DNA of 64,000 nucleotides, from positions 1 through 64,000 of IMG/VR virus record IMGVR_UViG_3300024348_000017; one strand, 5' to 3'. Source of the DNA: a virus. Position 1 is the first letter of the stretch, and each line of letters starts with the position of its first letter. Of this stretch, positions 32,404 to 40,467 are shown one piece after another. The notes under the pieces were generated by a model. It worked only from the letters and a program-made list of their open reading frames with translations. It had not been told where the DNA came from and did not search any database. The position numbers and the translations under genes were made by a program.

Positions 32404-33444
32404 CTATCCTATTCTTATAGATTCATCATTATTCATCGTTAATATGGCTGTTGGTGCATTAGTAAATGTAAATGGGTTAGTTGGTATTGCTTGTTCCGTT
32501 ACATCACGTTCAACTTCACCAAATTCTTCATCAGTACGTAATCCAGGGAATGTTAAAGCATCTCTCATCCTAGTTACTATATCGGCAGTTTGGTGTTCTG
32601 TTTCTAATGCTGCTCTAAATCTTCTATTCTTTTTCTCAAAACACTCATCTTCCACTTTCATTTTTAATTCTTCACTACATAGATCTTTATTAGTGATTTT
32701 TTTATTTATTTCCTCCTTAACAATATTAAAGATATTACCATCAACATCTACTTCATCCCAACTTACTTCTCTATCAACCGCATTCCATAATGTTGAACGC
32801 TCATATTCGCTGTCATAGTATTTCTGAGTTGCTATTTTATATCCTGTTTTCTTATTTAAGATATAAATTAATGCTCCTCTATCCCAATAACGATGGAAGT
32901 GTTGTGGTTCGTGTATAGCGGTAGTGCACCATTTAGTCGCTGCTCCATATTTACATGAAGCTGAGAATGTTAGTGGACGTAATACTAACCAAGTATCATC
33001 TTCAAATACCCTAACGATTTGAGCAGCCATATCCTTATCCATCGTTTTTAAATGAGCTATTGAGATGGCGTTTGATATATCATTAAATGTCTTATACTTT
33101 AAAATGTCATTTTCATCTATTAGACTTCTTTCATTTAAGTCCATAAACTCAATTAACGTTTTAATATTATCACCATTCATATTATCAACAGCTAAATAAA
33201 CCATCCTTAAATGAGAATCAGGTAATCCGTTAACAATACCATTTGCAATCCCATATTTCGTTAAAACATCTCTAAAATAGTCTAAATCTTGGGTTGTGGT
33301 TCTGTTTTGGAGTTCATTTGTAATAACTTTAGACAACATAGGAAGATATTTATTCTTCTCTGTTGGATCTATCATTGATAAGACATCTACTATTGACATT
33401 GATATCAATGGAAATTTCTCCTTCAAATCTTTAATTCGACTCAT
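32404..33444 (-). CDS. Conserved phage protein with YGxxTKWC motif
   Basis: 346 residues. The central block SASCKYGAATKWCTTA, then GALIYILNKKTGYKIATQKYYD, is a recurring pattern in phage proteins (a Lys-Trp-Cys motif followed by a Y-I-x-N-K hairpin), but I cannot assign an activity. N-terminal 130 residues are helical. The C-terminus is charged and ends in a short disordered tail. One base separates it from the CHAT-like gene, which suggests a pair. Confidence 0.55.
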   Translation of the reverse strand: MSRIKDLKEKFPLISMSIVDVLSMIDPTEKNKYLPMLSKVITNELQNRTTTQDLDYFRDVLTKYGIANGIVNGLPDSHLRMVYLAVDNMNGDNIKTLIEFMDLNERSLIDENDILKYKTFNDISNAISIAHLKTMDKDMAAQIVRVFEDDTWLVLRPLTFSASCKYGAATKWCTTAIHEPQHFHRYWDRGALIYILNKKTGYKIATQKYYDSEYERSTLWNAVDREVSWDEVDVDGNIFNIVKEEINKKITNKDLCSEELKMKVEDECFEKKNRRFRAALETEHQTADIVTRMRDALTFPGLRTDEEFGEVERDVTEQAIPTNPFTFTNAPTAILTMNNDESIRIG

Positions 33445-33445
33445 A

Positions 33446-33997
33446 CTAGTCTTTTAAATATAATCTATTATAATTGTATAATGCTACAGGGTTATCTTCA
33501 ACTAATAATTCGTAATTAGTCATTACGTGGTCGTAAGCGTCTTGTAGTGGTTCATTTATAACTTCACCTAATAATTGAGCGAAGTAATTATTTGAAGCGT
33601 CTACTTGATCTTGTTCTGTACCTGGTAATCCACAGTATGTTGCTTCGCTTATTTCACTAATGAACATACCACTGTATAATCCTTTTAAATCATGTTTATT
33701 AACGAACTGATCTGCATTACACCAAATGAATATACATTCTTTGTTTCTTAATAACTCAACATTTTTATCATTAATGATGAATCCACTATAATCTAAAGTT
33801 TTGAACTTAGCACAGCTAAATAAACCACTAGGCGAACCATGCCCCATCATATAGATACAATCGTGTTGTTCTATTAATTGATTTACTTCTTTTTTAGATA
33901 TCCCACCCGTTACAATAGTAGCGTTGGTTATATGTTCATATATCGGCTTTAGGAAATCTGTACTCGGATCGTCCGGGTGAATTATTAATGTTTTCAT
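33446..33997 (-). CDS. Caspase/CHAT-like putative cysteine protease
   Basis: 183 residues. IIHPDDPSTDFLKPIY opens a Rossmann-type alpha/beta fold. YMMGHGSPSGLF (His53) and IFIWCNADQF (Cys93) occur at the spacing and order of the His/Cys dyad of clan CD peptidases (caspase, CHAT). GLYSGMFISEISEA follows. It is close to the minimum length for such a domain. A role in cleaving host or phage proteins, or countering host defence, is possible. Alternatively this is a non-peptidase member of the same fold. Own promoter at 34004-34025. Confidence 0.5.
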   Translation of the reverse strand: MKTLIIHPDDPSTDFLKPIYEHITNATIVTGGISKKEVNQLIEQHDCIYMMGHGSPSGLFSCAKFKTLDYSGFIINDKNVELLRNKECIFIWCNADQFVNKHDLKGLYSGMFISEISEATYCGLPGTEQDQVDASNNYFAQLLGEVINEPLQDAYDHVMTNYELLVEDNPVALYNYNRLYLKD

Positions 33998-34003
33998 AAC
34001 ATA

Positions 34004-34025
34004 AAGATAGGCAACTTGCGTTGCC
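34004..34025 (-). promoter_or_regulatory. Accessory-type promoter GGCA-N12-TATCTT
   Basis: GGCA at 34022-34025, 12 bases, TATCTTTATG; the ATG (33997) is six bases after the core. Leaderless transcription is possible. Confidence 0.6.
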
Positions 34026-34034
34026 CATCCTAGT

Positions 34035-34340
34035 TTATTTATTTGGATCTAAATCCGTATCATCATCATTGTCATAATTGAACCAATCATCATTTGGAGA
34101 GATTGCATCCGTTAATTCATCTAAGGTATTATACGCTCTTTGCAAGTCGTTATTAATCATTCCTAGGTTATAACCTAATTTGATTTGGTTAAAATCATTA
34201 GCTACTAACTCAGAAATTCGATCAGTTGCTTCGTCTAATGCTGTGTAAATTTTAATTAACTCATCAAATTGCTCTTGAGTTAATACGATTTGCTTTTGTT
34301 CTGGTTCCAGTTTTGCTGGTGTTTTTTTAGCTTTTGCCAT
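34035..34340 (-). CDS. 101-residue acidic hypothetical protein
   Basis: A basic Lys/Ala start (AKAKKTPAKLEPEQK), a helical centre and an Asp-rich end (DDWFNYDNDDDTDLDPNK). No family recognised. Confidence 0.55.
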   Translation of the reverse strand: MAKAKKTPAKLEPEQKQIVLTQEQFDELIKIYTALDEATDRISELVANDFNQIKLGYNLGMINNDLQRAYNTLDELTDAISPNDDWFNYDNDDDTDLDPNK

Positions 34341-34360
34341 AATTGTATTTTTATTTTATT

Positions 34361-34516
34361 TTAATATAAATCATCTTCAAGGCCAATCCAATTATTCCTC
34401 CACCATTTAGTGAATTTAGGATACTTATTTCTAAGTGCTATTGACTCACCCAATACTAATGTTAGGAAGAATACTACTGAGAATAAACAGAATATTAATA
34501 GTATTTTATAAATCAT
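34361..34516 (-). CDS. 51-residue single-pass membrane protein
   Basis: Starts at 34516, overlapping the stop region of the upstream gene by eleven bases. Residues 3-22 are hydrophobic (YKILLIFCLFSVVFFLTLVL); the tail is basic and aromatic (KYPKFTKWWRNNWIG) and ends in EDDLY. Small proteins of this shape occur in other phages; role unknown. Confidence 0.55.
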   Translation of the reverse strand: MIYKILLIFCLFSVVFFLTLVLGESIALRNKYPKFTKWWRNNWIGLEDDLY

Positions 34517-34775
34517 TACTATCTTCGTTTAACTCCATATTGAGTGTTAATAATATATCGCTTTCGTGCCCTTCAATAATTTCAGTCATTAATTGTTTAA
34601 ATGATTCGAAATCATCAGTTAGATAGGCATCCATTATAGCATCTATCATTACACATTTAGCATCATGCGATGAATGAATCAAATAGTTATAGCTTGTATC
34701 TAAATCATCAAACATTTTAGACTTGATATCAGATATCATCATATCGCTTAAAACGCGTTCATTGTTTCTTGACAT
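34506..34775 (-). CDS. 89-residue hypothetical protein
   Basis: Helical and acidic (RVLSDMMISDIKSKMFDDLDTSYNYL, FESFKQLMTEIIEGHESDILLT). GTTATG context. No family recognised. Confidence 0.55.
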   Translation of the reverse strand: MSRNNERVLSDMMISDIKSKMFDDLDTSYNYLIHSSHDAKCVMIDAIMDAYLTDDFESFKQLMTEIIEGHESDILLTLNMELNEDSNDL

Positions 34776-34792
34776 AACTTTTATTTTAATAA

Positions 34793-35005
34793 TTAATAAT
34801 TCTCATCATGCTCATCCCACTCACTACTATAATCATCTTCCACTTCACCATAGTAAGTAAATTCACCAGCCTCATCTAAATCTTCATAATAAGTCTCTAA
34901 AGTACCAATGAAATCTTCTAAATCGAAATTTTCAGGATGGCCGTTGTGACTTAATGTTGCGTTAGCGGCTACAATCAATTCTTTTAAAATGTCTTTAATT
35001 TCCAT
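34793..35005 (-). CDS. 70-residue acidic hypothetical protein
   Basis: Helical start (EIKDILKELIVAANATL), then a strongly acidic C-terminal half (EVEDDYSSEWDEHDENY). Overlaps the next gene by eleven bases. An acidic DNA-mimic function is conceivable but unsupported. Confidence 0.5.
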   Translation of the reverse strand: MEIKDILKELIVAANATLSHNGHPENFDLEDFIGTLETYYEDLDEAGEFTYYGEVEDDYSSEWDEHDENY

Positions 35006-35438
35006 TTGTTATTTTATTTTTCTTGCTATAAATATACTGAATAAATTCTGACAATGTACCTTCAAATTGAAGCATTTCTTCTTCCACTTCATCTTTACTC
35101 ATTCTAAATTCTGCTTTAAATGCCTTGTACATTTCCTCTAATATCTTAGTTTCGTCCTTCTCGTAATCATTATTTAAACGACGCTTACGCTCCCCAAACA
35201 TACATCTAATTTCATGTTGTTTATCTGGGTTGGGTTCATTCGTTATAGATTGTTTCTCTAATTCTGTTTCCCACATTACCTGCCAATGATAATCACTCAC
35301 TTCGAAATCACCATTTGCTACACGTTCGTCTAAACGTCTATAGTGATGAAGTGATTGGCGTGGTTGGAATCGTCTCCACCAATAGAATCTGTTATAATTC
35401 TGTTTGCTGTATGTTGCTATTCTGTCTTTTAACTCCAT
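34995..35438 (-). CDS. 147-residue charged helical protein
   Basis: Basic-aromatic first half (RFYWWRRFQPRQSLHHYRRLDERV), acidic helical second half (EEMYKAFKAEFRMSKDEVEEEML). Overlaps neighbours on both sides. No family recognised. Confidence 0.55.
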   Translation of the reverse strand: MELKDRIATYSKQNYNRFYWWRRFQPRQSLHHYRRLDERVANGDFEVSDYHWQVMWETELEKQSITNEPNPDKQHEIRCMFGERKRRLNNDYEKDETKILEEMYKAFKAEFRMSKDEVEEEMLQFEGTLSEFIQYIYSKKNKITNGN

Positions 35439-35629
35439 TTTCTAGTAAAGTTAGGATCGTTTTTAAGTAAATACTCGAATTCTTCTATTTTTAATATTCT
35501 AAATGTACCTTCTGGGTCTTCTACTAACCAATTATCATACAACCAATCATCTAAATCACCCACATCAGACTTTCTCCATAATTCATCCATTTCATTACCA
35601 TAATTATCGTATAATATTTTTAACTCCAT
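35429..35629 (-). CDS. 66-residue acidic hypothetical protein
   Basis: Asp/Trp-rich (YDNYGNEMDELWRKSDVGDLDDWLYDNWLVED). GTTATG context, with a promoter core TACATTTACG at 35636-35641. No family recognised. Confidence 0.55.
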   Translation of the reverse strand: MELKILYDNYGNEMDELWRKSDVGDLDDWLYDNWLVEDPEGTFRILKIEEFEYLLKNDPNFTRKWS

Positions 35630-35635
35630 AACGTA

Positions 35636-35657
35636 AATGTATGACTGTTGTTTTGAC
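35636..35657 (-). promoter_or_regulatory. Accessory-type promoter (GTCA variant)
   Basis: TACATTTACG six bases before the ATG at 35629; the upstream tetranucleotide is GTCA at 12 bases. Confidence 0.5.
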
Positions 35658-36736
35658 TATTCGAAATCTCTAATTGCAATTACTTTAGGAAAACGAGGTA
35701 TTCCATCTTCAGTTAATTCAAAGTATTTAACTGTGGCTTGCTTACCTATTAAATCGTTTCGTTTTAATAATTCAGCCAAGTATTCCCAATCCCCATTAAC
35801 AGCAGATTCGAATGGTTTGCCGTTGATTTCGAATTGCAATTTACCAACTTTACCTGTTAAGTTACCTTTACCTTCAATCACACCCAATATTGTAAACTCA
35901 GCATCAACGAATGACTTATGTTTTAATAATGATTTAGAACGTTTATTTTCATATAGTGAATCGGTTCTTAATATTTGTCCTTCGTAACCTGCACTTACAT
36001 AATCGAAATAATAAGCGTGTAAGTCATTTAAGTTATCAACTTGATCTGTTTGTACTTTAACACAGCAATCTGGTAGGTTAAAGTCTCTTAATTCTTCAAA
36101 TCGCTCTATAAATGTACCATCTACACTAGGAATATCATAAACCCAGTACTGTATTTTCTTAGATGTTTCTAAATCAGCTGCTGTTGGTTTCGTCTTACGA
36201 ACGCAAGATATAATTGTATTGAAATCAGCTACATCCTTATTAGCATATAATTCACCATCTAATATTAAGTCAGGATTCTGTTCGAACCATGGCTTTAATG
36301 CCTCATAAATGTGAGGTGCAGATATAATTTGCTTACCGTTTCTACTCCACATTCCATCTTCCCTAATGATACATCTAATACCATCTAGTTTTGGTTGTGA
36401 GTAAATTGGAAATTTGACTTTATTCTTGTAATCAAGGTAATCATGAGCCAACATCGGTTTGAAATAGACAGGTGTGTCTATGTGTTCAAGTGCACTCCAA
36501 TAACCTAAGTCTTTACGTTTAGTGTACATTGCTTCTACCTCAGCGTGAGCTTGCTGTTCGTCTGTAGTAGCATTTTTCTTACCTACATTTTTAGCTTTAC
36601 ATTCTGTCCATTCAGACGTCACTGATTTGCCATCTAAGAAACCACTAATTGTTCTGAAGCAATTGTCTTCTACTTCTGCTCTCCAGGTTGATACTTTCCC
36701 CGTAACGGAGCGCTTATACAGCATTGGATAATTCAT
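35657..36736 (-). CDS. ATP-dependent DNA ligase
   Basis: 359 residues. The adenylation motif I KLDGIR places the nucleophilic Lys at 116, with further nucleotidyltransferase motifs (IRREDGMWSRNGK, ILDGELYAN, YEGQILRTD, LLKHKSF) and a C-terminal OB-fold (AEFTILGVIEGKG...GKLQFEINGKPFE). The first 80 residues form a WGR-like region (WRAEVEDNCFRTISGFLDGKSV) seen in a subset of phage ligases. It seals nicks in replication and repair. It has a strong own promoter and GTTATG context. Confidence 0.9.
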   Translation of the reverse strand: MNYPMLYKRSVTGKVSTWRAEVEDNCFRTISGFLDGKSVTSEWTECKAKNVGKKNATTDEQQAHAEVEAMYTKRKDLGYWSALEHIDTPVYFKPMLAHDYLDYKNKVKFPIYSQPKLDGIRCIIREDGMWSRNGKQIISAPHIYEALKPWFEQNPDLILDGELYANKDVADFNTIISCVRKTKPTAADLETSKKIQYWVYDIPSVDGTFIERFEELRDFNLPDCCVKVQTDQVDNLNDLHAYYFDYVSAGYEGQILRTDSLYENKRSKSLLKHKSFVDAEFTILGVIEGKGNLTGKVGKLQFEINGKPFESAVNGDWEYLAELLKRNDLIGKQATVKYFELTEDGIPRFPKVIAIRDFE

Positions 36737-36760
36737 AACTATTAATTTTTGGTATACGTA

Positions 36761-36782
36761 AATATACGCTTAGGACTTTGCC
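36761..36782 (-). promoter_or_regulatory. Accessory-type promoter GGCA-N12-TATATT
   Basis: GGCA at 36779-36782, 12 bases, TATATTTACG; TTTTG lies 19 bases before the core. Drives the ligase gene. Confidence 0.75.
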
Positions 36783-37075
36783 TTCCAAAACTGCCACCAA
36801 CGTCTTTTAGGTGTAGGCAGACATTGGCTGAATGGGTTATCACCGAATGATACCTTATTACTATATTTAGCTGTCATTATATTTAAGAATACCTCATGGT
36901 ATTTCTCAGGTATAGTATTAAAGTCAGCTTCAATTTTAACATTCAATTCAATAGGACCTTCAGTACCATTCACTGTTACTAATACTAGCGACTCGTTAAT
37001 TGATACTAACTGTGACGTTTGAACGTTTAGATGTGAACCGAATCCTAAATGTATTTCGTTTTTATTTTCTTTCAT
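36770..37075 (-). CDS. 101-residue hypothetical protein
   Basis: Beta-type (ESLVLVTVNGTEGPIELNVKIEADFN) with an aromatic-basic C-terminus RRWWQFWKAKS. Its end overlaps the promoter of the ligase gene. GTTATG context. No family recognised. Confidence 0.5.
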   Translation of the reverse strand: MKENKNEIHLGFGSHLNVQTSQLVSINESLVLVTVNGTEGPIELNVKIEADFNTIPEKYHEVFLNIMTAKYSNKVSFGDNPFSQCLPTPKRRWWQFWKAKS

Positions 37076-37092
37076 AACATGTTAAATGTAAG

Positions 37093-37113
37093 TTGGGGGA
37101 TTTGCACCCCCAA
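37093..37113 (-). terminator. Terminator-like hairpin
   Basis: TTGGGGG/CCCCCAA stem (7 bp, 7-base loop) right after the DUF932-like gene; no T-tract. Confidence 0.5.
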
Positions 37114-37123
37114 ACCTACTAAA

Positions 37124-37870
37124 TTAAAGGTATGATTCTGCTAATTCGAACAACTGTTCGTTTAACTGAATGTCTTTTTGGAAGTTCTTTACTGATCTAG
37201 CCTTACGACCACCAGATGTATATGAACCACCTAATATTTTCTCTTGTACTCTATTAAATACGACCCATAGATCATTACCCTGATCCTCAGTACGTGTAGG
37301 TGTAAGTACATCCATAATGTTAACTGTTTTCTTAGTTCTCAACGCTGCTGCTTTAGTAGCAAAATCATTCATTTGAGTTTCAGTTAATGTTTTAGATTTG
37401 AATAAGTTAATCTTCTGAACTAATCCAGGCAATTTACTAATCATTTCAGCAACTCTAGCTTGTAATGATTCGAATGTGTAATTTATGTGTCTAATAGACA
37501 TTACTCCGAAATCAGCATCACTAATTACTAATCCATTACTACATACTAATCTGAAGATACCCACTCTAAAATTGAAAGCGGCTTTACCATCATGAGAATT
37601 AGTTAATAGGATTTCAGGAAACGAATCATCTCCATTTTCACCCTTAATTGTAATACTTGGATTACGAAACACTAATAAGTGTTTTTGGAAGCCTTTATAC
37701 TTACGAGATCTTACCTCTTGTACTTTAGTAACTTCCCAACCTAAATTCATTAGATCTTCTACTACTCTAATTGTAGGAGTCTGAATGTATTTGTCTGTTA
37801 AATGTGCTGCTTTAGTTTCTGTGAAAACTGAAGGCGCAGCTGCCTTGATTTGTTCAATGTTGTAACTCAT
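37124..37870 (-). CDS. DUF932-like protein
   Basis: 248 residues. RSRKYKGFQKHLLVFRNP, then PEILLTNSHDGKAAFNFRVGIFRLVCSNGLVI, matches the core of the DUF932 family, which is frequent in phages and plasmids. The biochemical role of the family is not established. It has an own promoter (37895-37916) and GTTATG context. Confidence 0.75.
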   Translation of the reverse strand: MSYNIEQIKAAAPSVFTETKAAHLTDKYIQTPTIRVVEDLMNLGWEVTKVQEVRSRKYKGFQKHLLVFRNPSITIKGENGDDSFPEILLTNSHDGKAAFNFRVGIFRLVCSNGLVISDADFGVMSIRHINYTFESLQARVAEMISKLPGLVQKINLFKSKTLTETQMNDFATKAAALRTKKTVNIMDVLTPTRTEDQGNDLWVVFNRVQEKILGGSYTSGGRKARSVKNFQKDIQLNEQLFELAESYL

Positions 37871-37894
37871 AACTTATTATTTTAATTATCCTTA

Positions 37895-37916
37895 AATCTA
37901 CGTTAACCGCTCTGCC
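37895..37916 (-). promoter_or_regulatory. Accessory-type promoter GGCA-N12-TAGATT
   Basis: GGCA at 37913-37916, 12 bases, TAGATTTAAGG. Drives the DUF932-like gene. Confidence 0.65.
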
Positions 37917-37925
37917 CGACCACCT

Positions 37926-38111
37926 CTAATTTAAGACACCTAAACGAGCATATGCAATTGCTTCTGCAATGACTTCCATTTCATCTAACGTTTCAGGCTC
38001 ATACATTTCATCAATCTTATATACGATTTCTTCTCTATCCATACCTCTCATCGTTAATGAACGGGTCCAATTCTCAATCTCCAAACATCTAATTTGTAAT
38101 TCCATTGTCAT
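37926..38111 (-). CDS. 61-residue hypothetical protein
   Basis: Start set at 38111 (MTMELQIRCLEIEN) because a promoter core lies 21 bases upstream; the longer frame translates it. Helical and acidic (EEIVYKIDEMYEPETLDEMEVIAEAIAYARL). No family recognised. Confidence 0.55.
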   Translation of the reverse strand: MTMELQIRCLEIENWTRSLTMRGMDREEIVYKIDEMYEPETLDEMEVIAEAIAYARLGVLN

Positions 38112-38131
38112 AACTTTTAATTTATGCCGTG

Positions 38132-38153
38132 AATATAAGTGAGGGGCTATGCC
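38132..38153 (-). promoter_or_regulatory. Accessory-type promoter GGCA-N12-TATATT
   Basis: GGCA at 38150-38153, 12 bases, TATATTCACGG. GGGGCATAGCCCC again forms a small hairpin here. Confidence 0.7.
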
Positions 38154-38160
38154 CCTCAAA

Positions 38161-38364
38161 TTATGCTTTATTATTTGATTCTCGTTCTCGTTTACGTTTA
38201 TCTAAACGGATCCACTCATATTGTTCTGCTAATGTAGCGCCTCGTTGGTTTAGATCAGACCATGATTGCTCACTTAATGGTATTTCTTTCTTTTTCTTGT
38301 TTAATACTCTATCTAATTTCTTAGAAGCTTTGTCTTGAAACTGATCCCTCGTTTGAAACGCCAT
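38161..38364 (-). CDS. 67-residue highly basic protein
   Basis: Lys/Arg/Gln-rich (KASKKLDRVLNKKKKEIP, WIRLDKRKRERESNNK), no hydrophobic segment. A DNA- or RNA-binding role is plausible from composition. Own promoter. Confidence 0.55.
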   Translation of the reverse strand: MAFQTRDQFQDKASKKLDRVLNKKKKEIPLSEQSWSDLNQRGATLAEQYEWIRLDKRKRERESNNKA

Positions 38365-38388
38365 ATCTTTAATTTTTGTTACAGCATG

Positions 38389-38410
38389 AATATACGACTA
38401 TTGTTCTGCC
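38389..38410 (-). promoter_or_regulatory. Accessory-type promoter GGCA-N12-TATATT
   Basis: GGCA at 38407-38410, 12 bases, TATATTCATG. Drives the basic protein at 38364; it overlaps the end of the upstream SpeD-like gene. Confidence 0.65.
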
Positions 38411-38799
38411 ACCCACTTACCACTATCAATCAATTTAAATTCATCACTATTTCTATCTATGAATTGATACGTTGCTGATTGTAAATCAAAATGTTCATTG
38501 ATATGATTTAATACTTGCTCAGGTGTAAAATCGGAGCAGCTGTATAAATCGAATTGAAACATTGATGGATGTATTGCATCCCAAACATGTATTGAGGCGT
38601 GGGATGTAGCTAGTGTTACTGTACCTGTTATTCCCTCATTTCCAAGTTCATTAACATATACTGAGGTAGGTCCTGCTACAACTACCATTCCGACTTTATT
38701 TACTAATTCTCTAAACCATTGGTTTAGTATTTCTTCTGACTTTGGTGGGTTAATAATATAACCCTTTACTAGTAGGTGGATGTGATTCGGTACGAACAT
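38398..38799 (-). CDS. speD: S-adenosylmethionine decarboxylase-like protein
   Basis: 133 residues, close to bacterial SpeD length. Near residues 55-73, GITGTVTLATSHASIHVWD parallels the SpeD core (G-T-x-x-L-x-E-S-H-I-S-I-H-T-W). Ser66 is the expected self-cleavage and pyruvoyl residue, although the usual Glu before it is Thr. FDLYSCSDFTPEQVLNHI matches the region with the catalytic Cys88. The enzyme would make decarboxylated AdoMet for spermidine synthesis; polyamines can neutralise packaged DNA. Its stop and start overlap the nuclease gene by one base. Confidence 0.7.
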   Translation of the reverse strand: MFVPNHIHLLVKGYIINPPKSEEILNQWFRELVNKVGMVVVAGPTSVYVNELGNEGITGTVTLATSHASIHVWDAIHPSMFQFDLYSCSDFTPEQVLNHINEHFDLQSATYQFIDRNSDEFKLIDSGKWVAEQ

Positions 38800-39428
38800 T
38801 ACTTAAACTTAAATCCTGTTAATTTTTCAACATCAGTAACACTAACCTTATTATTGGTGATACCGTCTGCTTTAGTTGTATTGTTATCAAATATAAATGC
38901 CATGTATTCTTTTGTCTTCTTAGTATAAACTACTTTCCAACATTGGGTTGGTACTGATGTAGTGCCTATTTTATTTGCTACGCCTATTGACCCAGCCCAA
39001 ACATGCACTGAATCCTCTTTAAGTGCTGTTTCACGAGATAACATTTCCAATGTTTTCCAATCCCCACGATTTAAAGCAGGGTATTGAGCAGTCATATTAC
39101 TGAAATAAAATGATTCGTCGTTTGCTACTTGATCGCATGAAGCGTCAGCGGCTGGAAAATTATGTCCACGATCGAAACCAGCGCCTGTATAGTCTGATTG
39201 TAAATTTGTTTCAGTTGGTAATTTAGGATCAACAATAAATTTATCACCACGTTTTGCCTTAACAGGACACGTTAGTGATGCTTTTGTAATCCACCATTCA
39301 ACTTTAACTGGGTAGTGTTTTGATTTGCTGTAATGCGTTGTGTACGCTTTGTGTGTTAGTATAACTACATCTTGAGCTGTAACTGTAAAACTAACTAATA
39401 GTAATAAGGCTAATAGGCATTGTTTCAT
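38799..39428 (-). CDS. Exported DNA/RNA non-specific endonuclease (NucA/EndA type)
   Basis: 209 residues. A signal peptide (MKQCLLALLLLVSFTVTAQ) is followed by the beta-beta-alpha-metal nuclease: DRGH at 86-89 supplies the general-base His89, FSNMTAQYPALN gives Asn111 and Asn120 for the metal site. Cysteines at 54, 98 and near 170 may form disulfides outside the cytoplasm. An exported nuclease would act in the periplasm or outside, on incoming DNA or on DNA from lysed cells. Late-type motif four bases before the start. Confidence 0.8.
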   Translation of the reverse strand: MKQCLLALLLLVSFTVTAQDVVILTHKAYTTHYSKSKHYPVKVEWWITKASLTCPVKAKRGDKFIVDPKLPTETNLQSDYTGAGFDRGHNFPAADASCDQVANDESFYFSNMTAQYPALNRGDWKTLEMLSRETALKEDSVHVWAGSIGVANKIGTTSVPTQCWKVVYTKKTKEYMAFIFDNNTTKADGITNNKVSVTDVEKLTGFKFK

Positions 39429-39432
39429 GCCG

Positions 39433-39440
39433 ATAAATAT
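39433..39440 (-). promoter_or_regulatory. Late-type motif ATATTTAT
   Basis: Four bases before the ATG at 39428 of the exported nuclease. Confidence 0.4.
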
Positions 39441-39644
39441 CTACGCTACTGGTTCATCAGCTAGGAATTTTAAACTATTGTAATATTCTTCTCTCAAACG
39501 TCTAACAGCGGCTTCAGCACTCGCCACACCTGCTTTAAACATATGGTCATCACTTGATGATGCTCGCTCGTTAATTACTTTAAATACCTCTTCGAATACA
39601 TCGAATCCGAAATACTCGCCTGAAATTTGATATTTGTTTTCCAT
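39441..39644 (-). CDS. 67-residue hypothetical protein
   Basis: Helical, charged (GFDVFEEVFKVINERASSSDDHMFKAGVASAEAAVRRLREEYYNS). One base from the next gene upstream. No family recognised. Confidence 0.55.
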   Translation of the reverse strand: MENKYQISGEYFGFDVFEEVFKVINERASSSDDHMFKAGVASAEAAVRRLREEYYNSLKFLADEPVA

Positions 39645-39645
39645 A

Positions 39646-39849
39646 TTATAATTTTTCTATTTCTTGTTTAACTTCTTGCCAATATTCTAATTCAAAATTT
39701 GGCGATTCATAAGGATGCCAAAATATGGCTTCTTTAATTTCTTCTACTGCAATTAATGCACATTGTTTAGCATCCTTAAAACCATAGGGTTGATGATTAG
39801 ATTTAAAATACTTTTGTACTAATTCTAATGCTTTTTCTTTTGGATCCAT
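39646..39849 (-). CDS. 67-residue hypothetical protein
   Basis: Helical (PKEKALELVQKYFKSNHQPYGFKDAKQCALIAVEEIKEAIFWHP). The 'ELV.KF...KQCALIAVEEI' pattern recurs in small phage proteins of unknown role. Followed closely by its neighbours. Confidence 0.55.
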   Translation of the reverse strand: MDPKEKALELVQKYFKSNHQPYGFKDAKQCALIAVEEIKEAIFWHPYESPNFELEYWQEVKQEIEKL

Positions 39850-39850
39850 A

Positions 39851-40030
39851 TTAGTTGAAATTAAAGAATTTATGTTCTTGTTTTACTCTCAATTTTTGCT
39901 CTGCTACTACTCTTGGTTTTGGTTTGCGGCCTCGAGGTTTACTAACTCGATCTTCATCACTACCCCAATTCGTTTCCCTAACCGTCTTATAAAAGCGTTC
40001 ACGAACACGCTTCATATATTCATCTTCCAT
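39851..40030 (-). CDS. 59-residue protein with one AT-hook-like motif
   Basis: Starts at 40030. N-terminus charged (MEDEYMKRVRERFYKTVRET); KPRGRKPKPR near residues 33-42 is an AT-hook-like PRGRKP core. The rest is basic. Start overlaps the end of the upstream 53-residue gene. Third AT-hook-type protein in the window. Confidence 0.55.
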   Translation of the reverse strand: MEDEYMKRVRERFYKTVRETNWGSDEDRVSKPRGRKPKPRVVAEQKLRVKQEHKFFNFN

Positions 40031-40181
40031 CTTTAATTAATTGTGGGTTATTTTCAATTATATTTACAATTGAATCTACTATCTCTTCTGGACCGAATGA
40101 GGTTTTCCAATCACACTCTTCAGATACCTCATTTACCCACTCCATATAAAGTTTAAATAACTCGTCTTTATCTATTTTCAT
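40020..40181 (-). CDS. 53-residue acidic hypothetical protein
   Basis: Starts at 40181 in GTTATG context. Helical, acidic (DKDELFKLYMEWVNEVSEECDWKTS, EEIVDSIVNIIENNPQLI). Stop overlaps the next gene's start, which supports translation. No family recognised. Confidence 0.55.
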   Translation of the reverse strand: MKIDKDELFKLYMEWVNEVSEECDWKTSFGPEEIVDSIVNIIENNPQLIKDGR

Positions 40182-40185
40182 AACA

Positions 40186-40467
40186 TTAATTTAAATATTT
40201 TGAATCTGATATTTTTAACCCACAATATAAATCTAACATTCTCATTTCACGATCAGCTAGATACTTATTGTAACGATGCTTTTTCATTATGAATTTAGTA
40301 CCCCAATCTCGCCATTCCTCATTTTGGGCTTCAGTCATTGTGTATTGTTGATACCAATTATCCTTTCTACTTTCAACATCTTCAAATTTAAGATCGTGAC
40401 CTGCTATTTCAAACATCTTATCGATTAGTTCTTTTAATACTAACTTATTTTTATCTGCTCGTTTCAT
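40186..40467 (-). CDS. 93-residue hypothetical protein
   Basis: Charged and helical (DKNKLVLKELIDKMFEIAGH, EWRDWGTKFIMKKHRYNKYLADREMR). Overlaps the upstream gene by four bases. No family recognised. Confidence 0.55.
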   Translation of the reverse strand: MKRADKNKLVLKELIDKMFEIAGHDLKFEDVESRKDNWYQQYTMTEAQNEEWRDWGTKFIMKKHRYNKYLADREMRMLDLYCGLKISDSKYLN

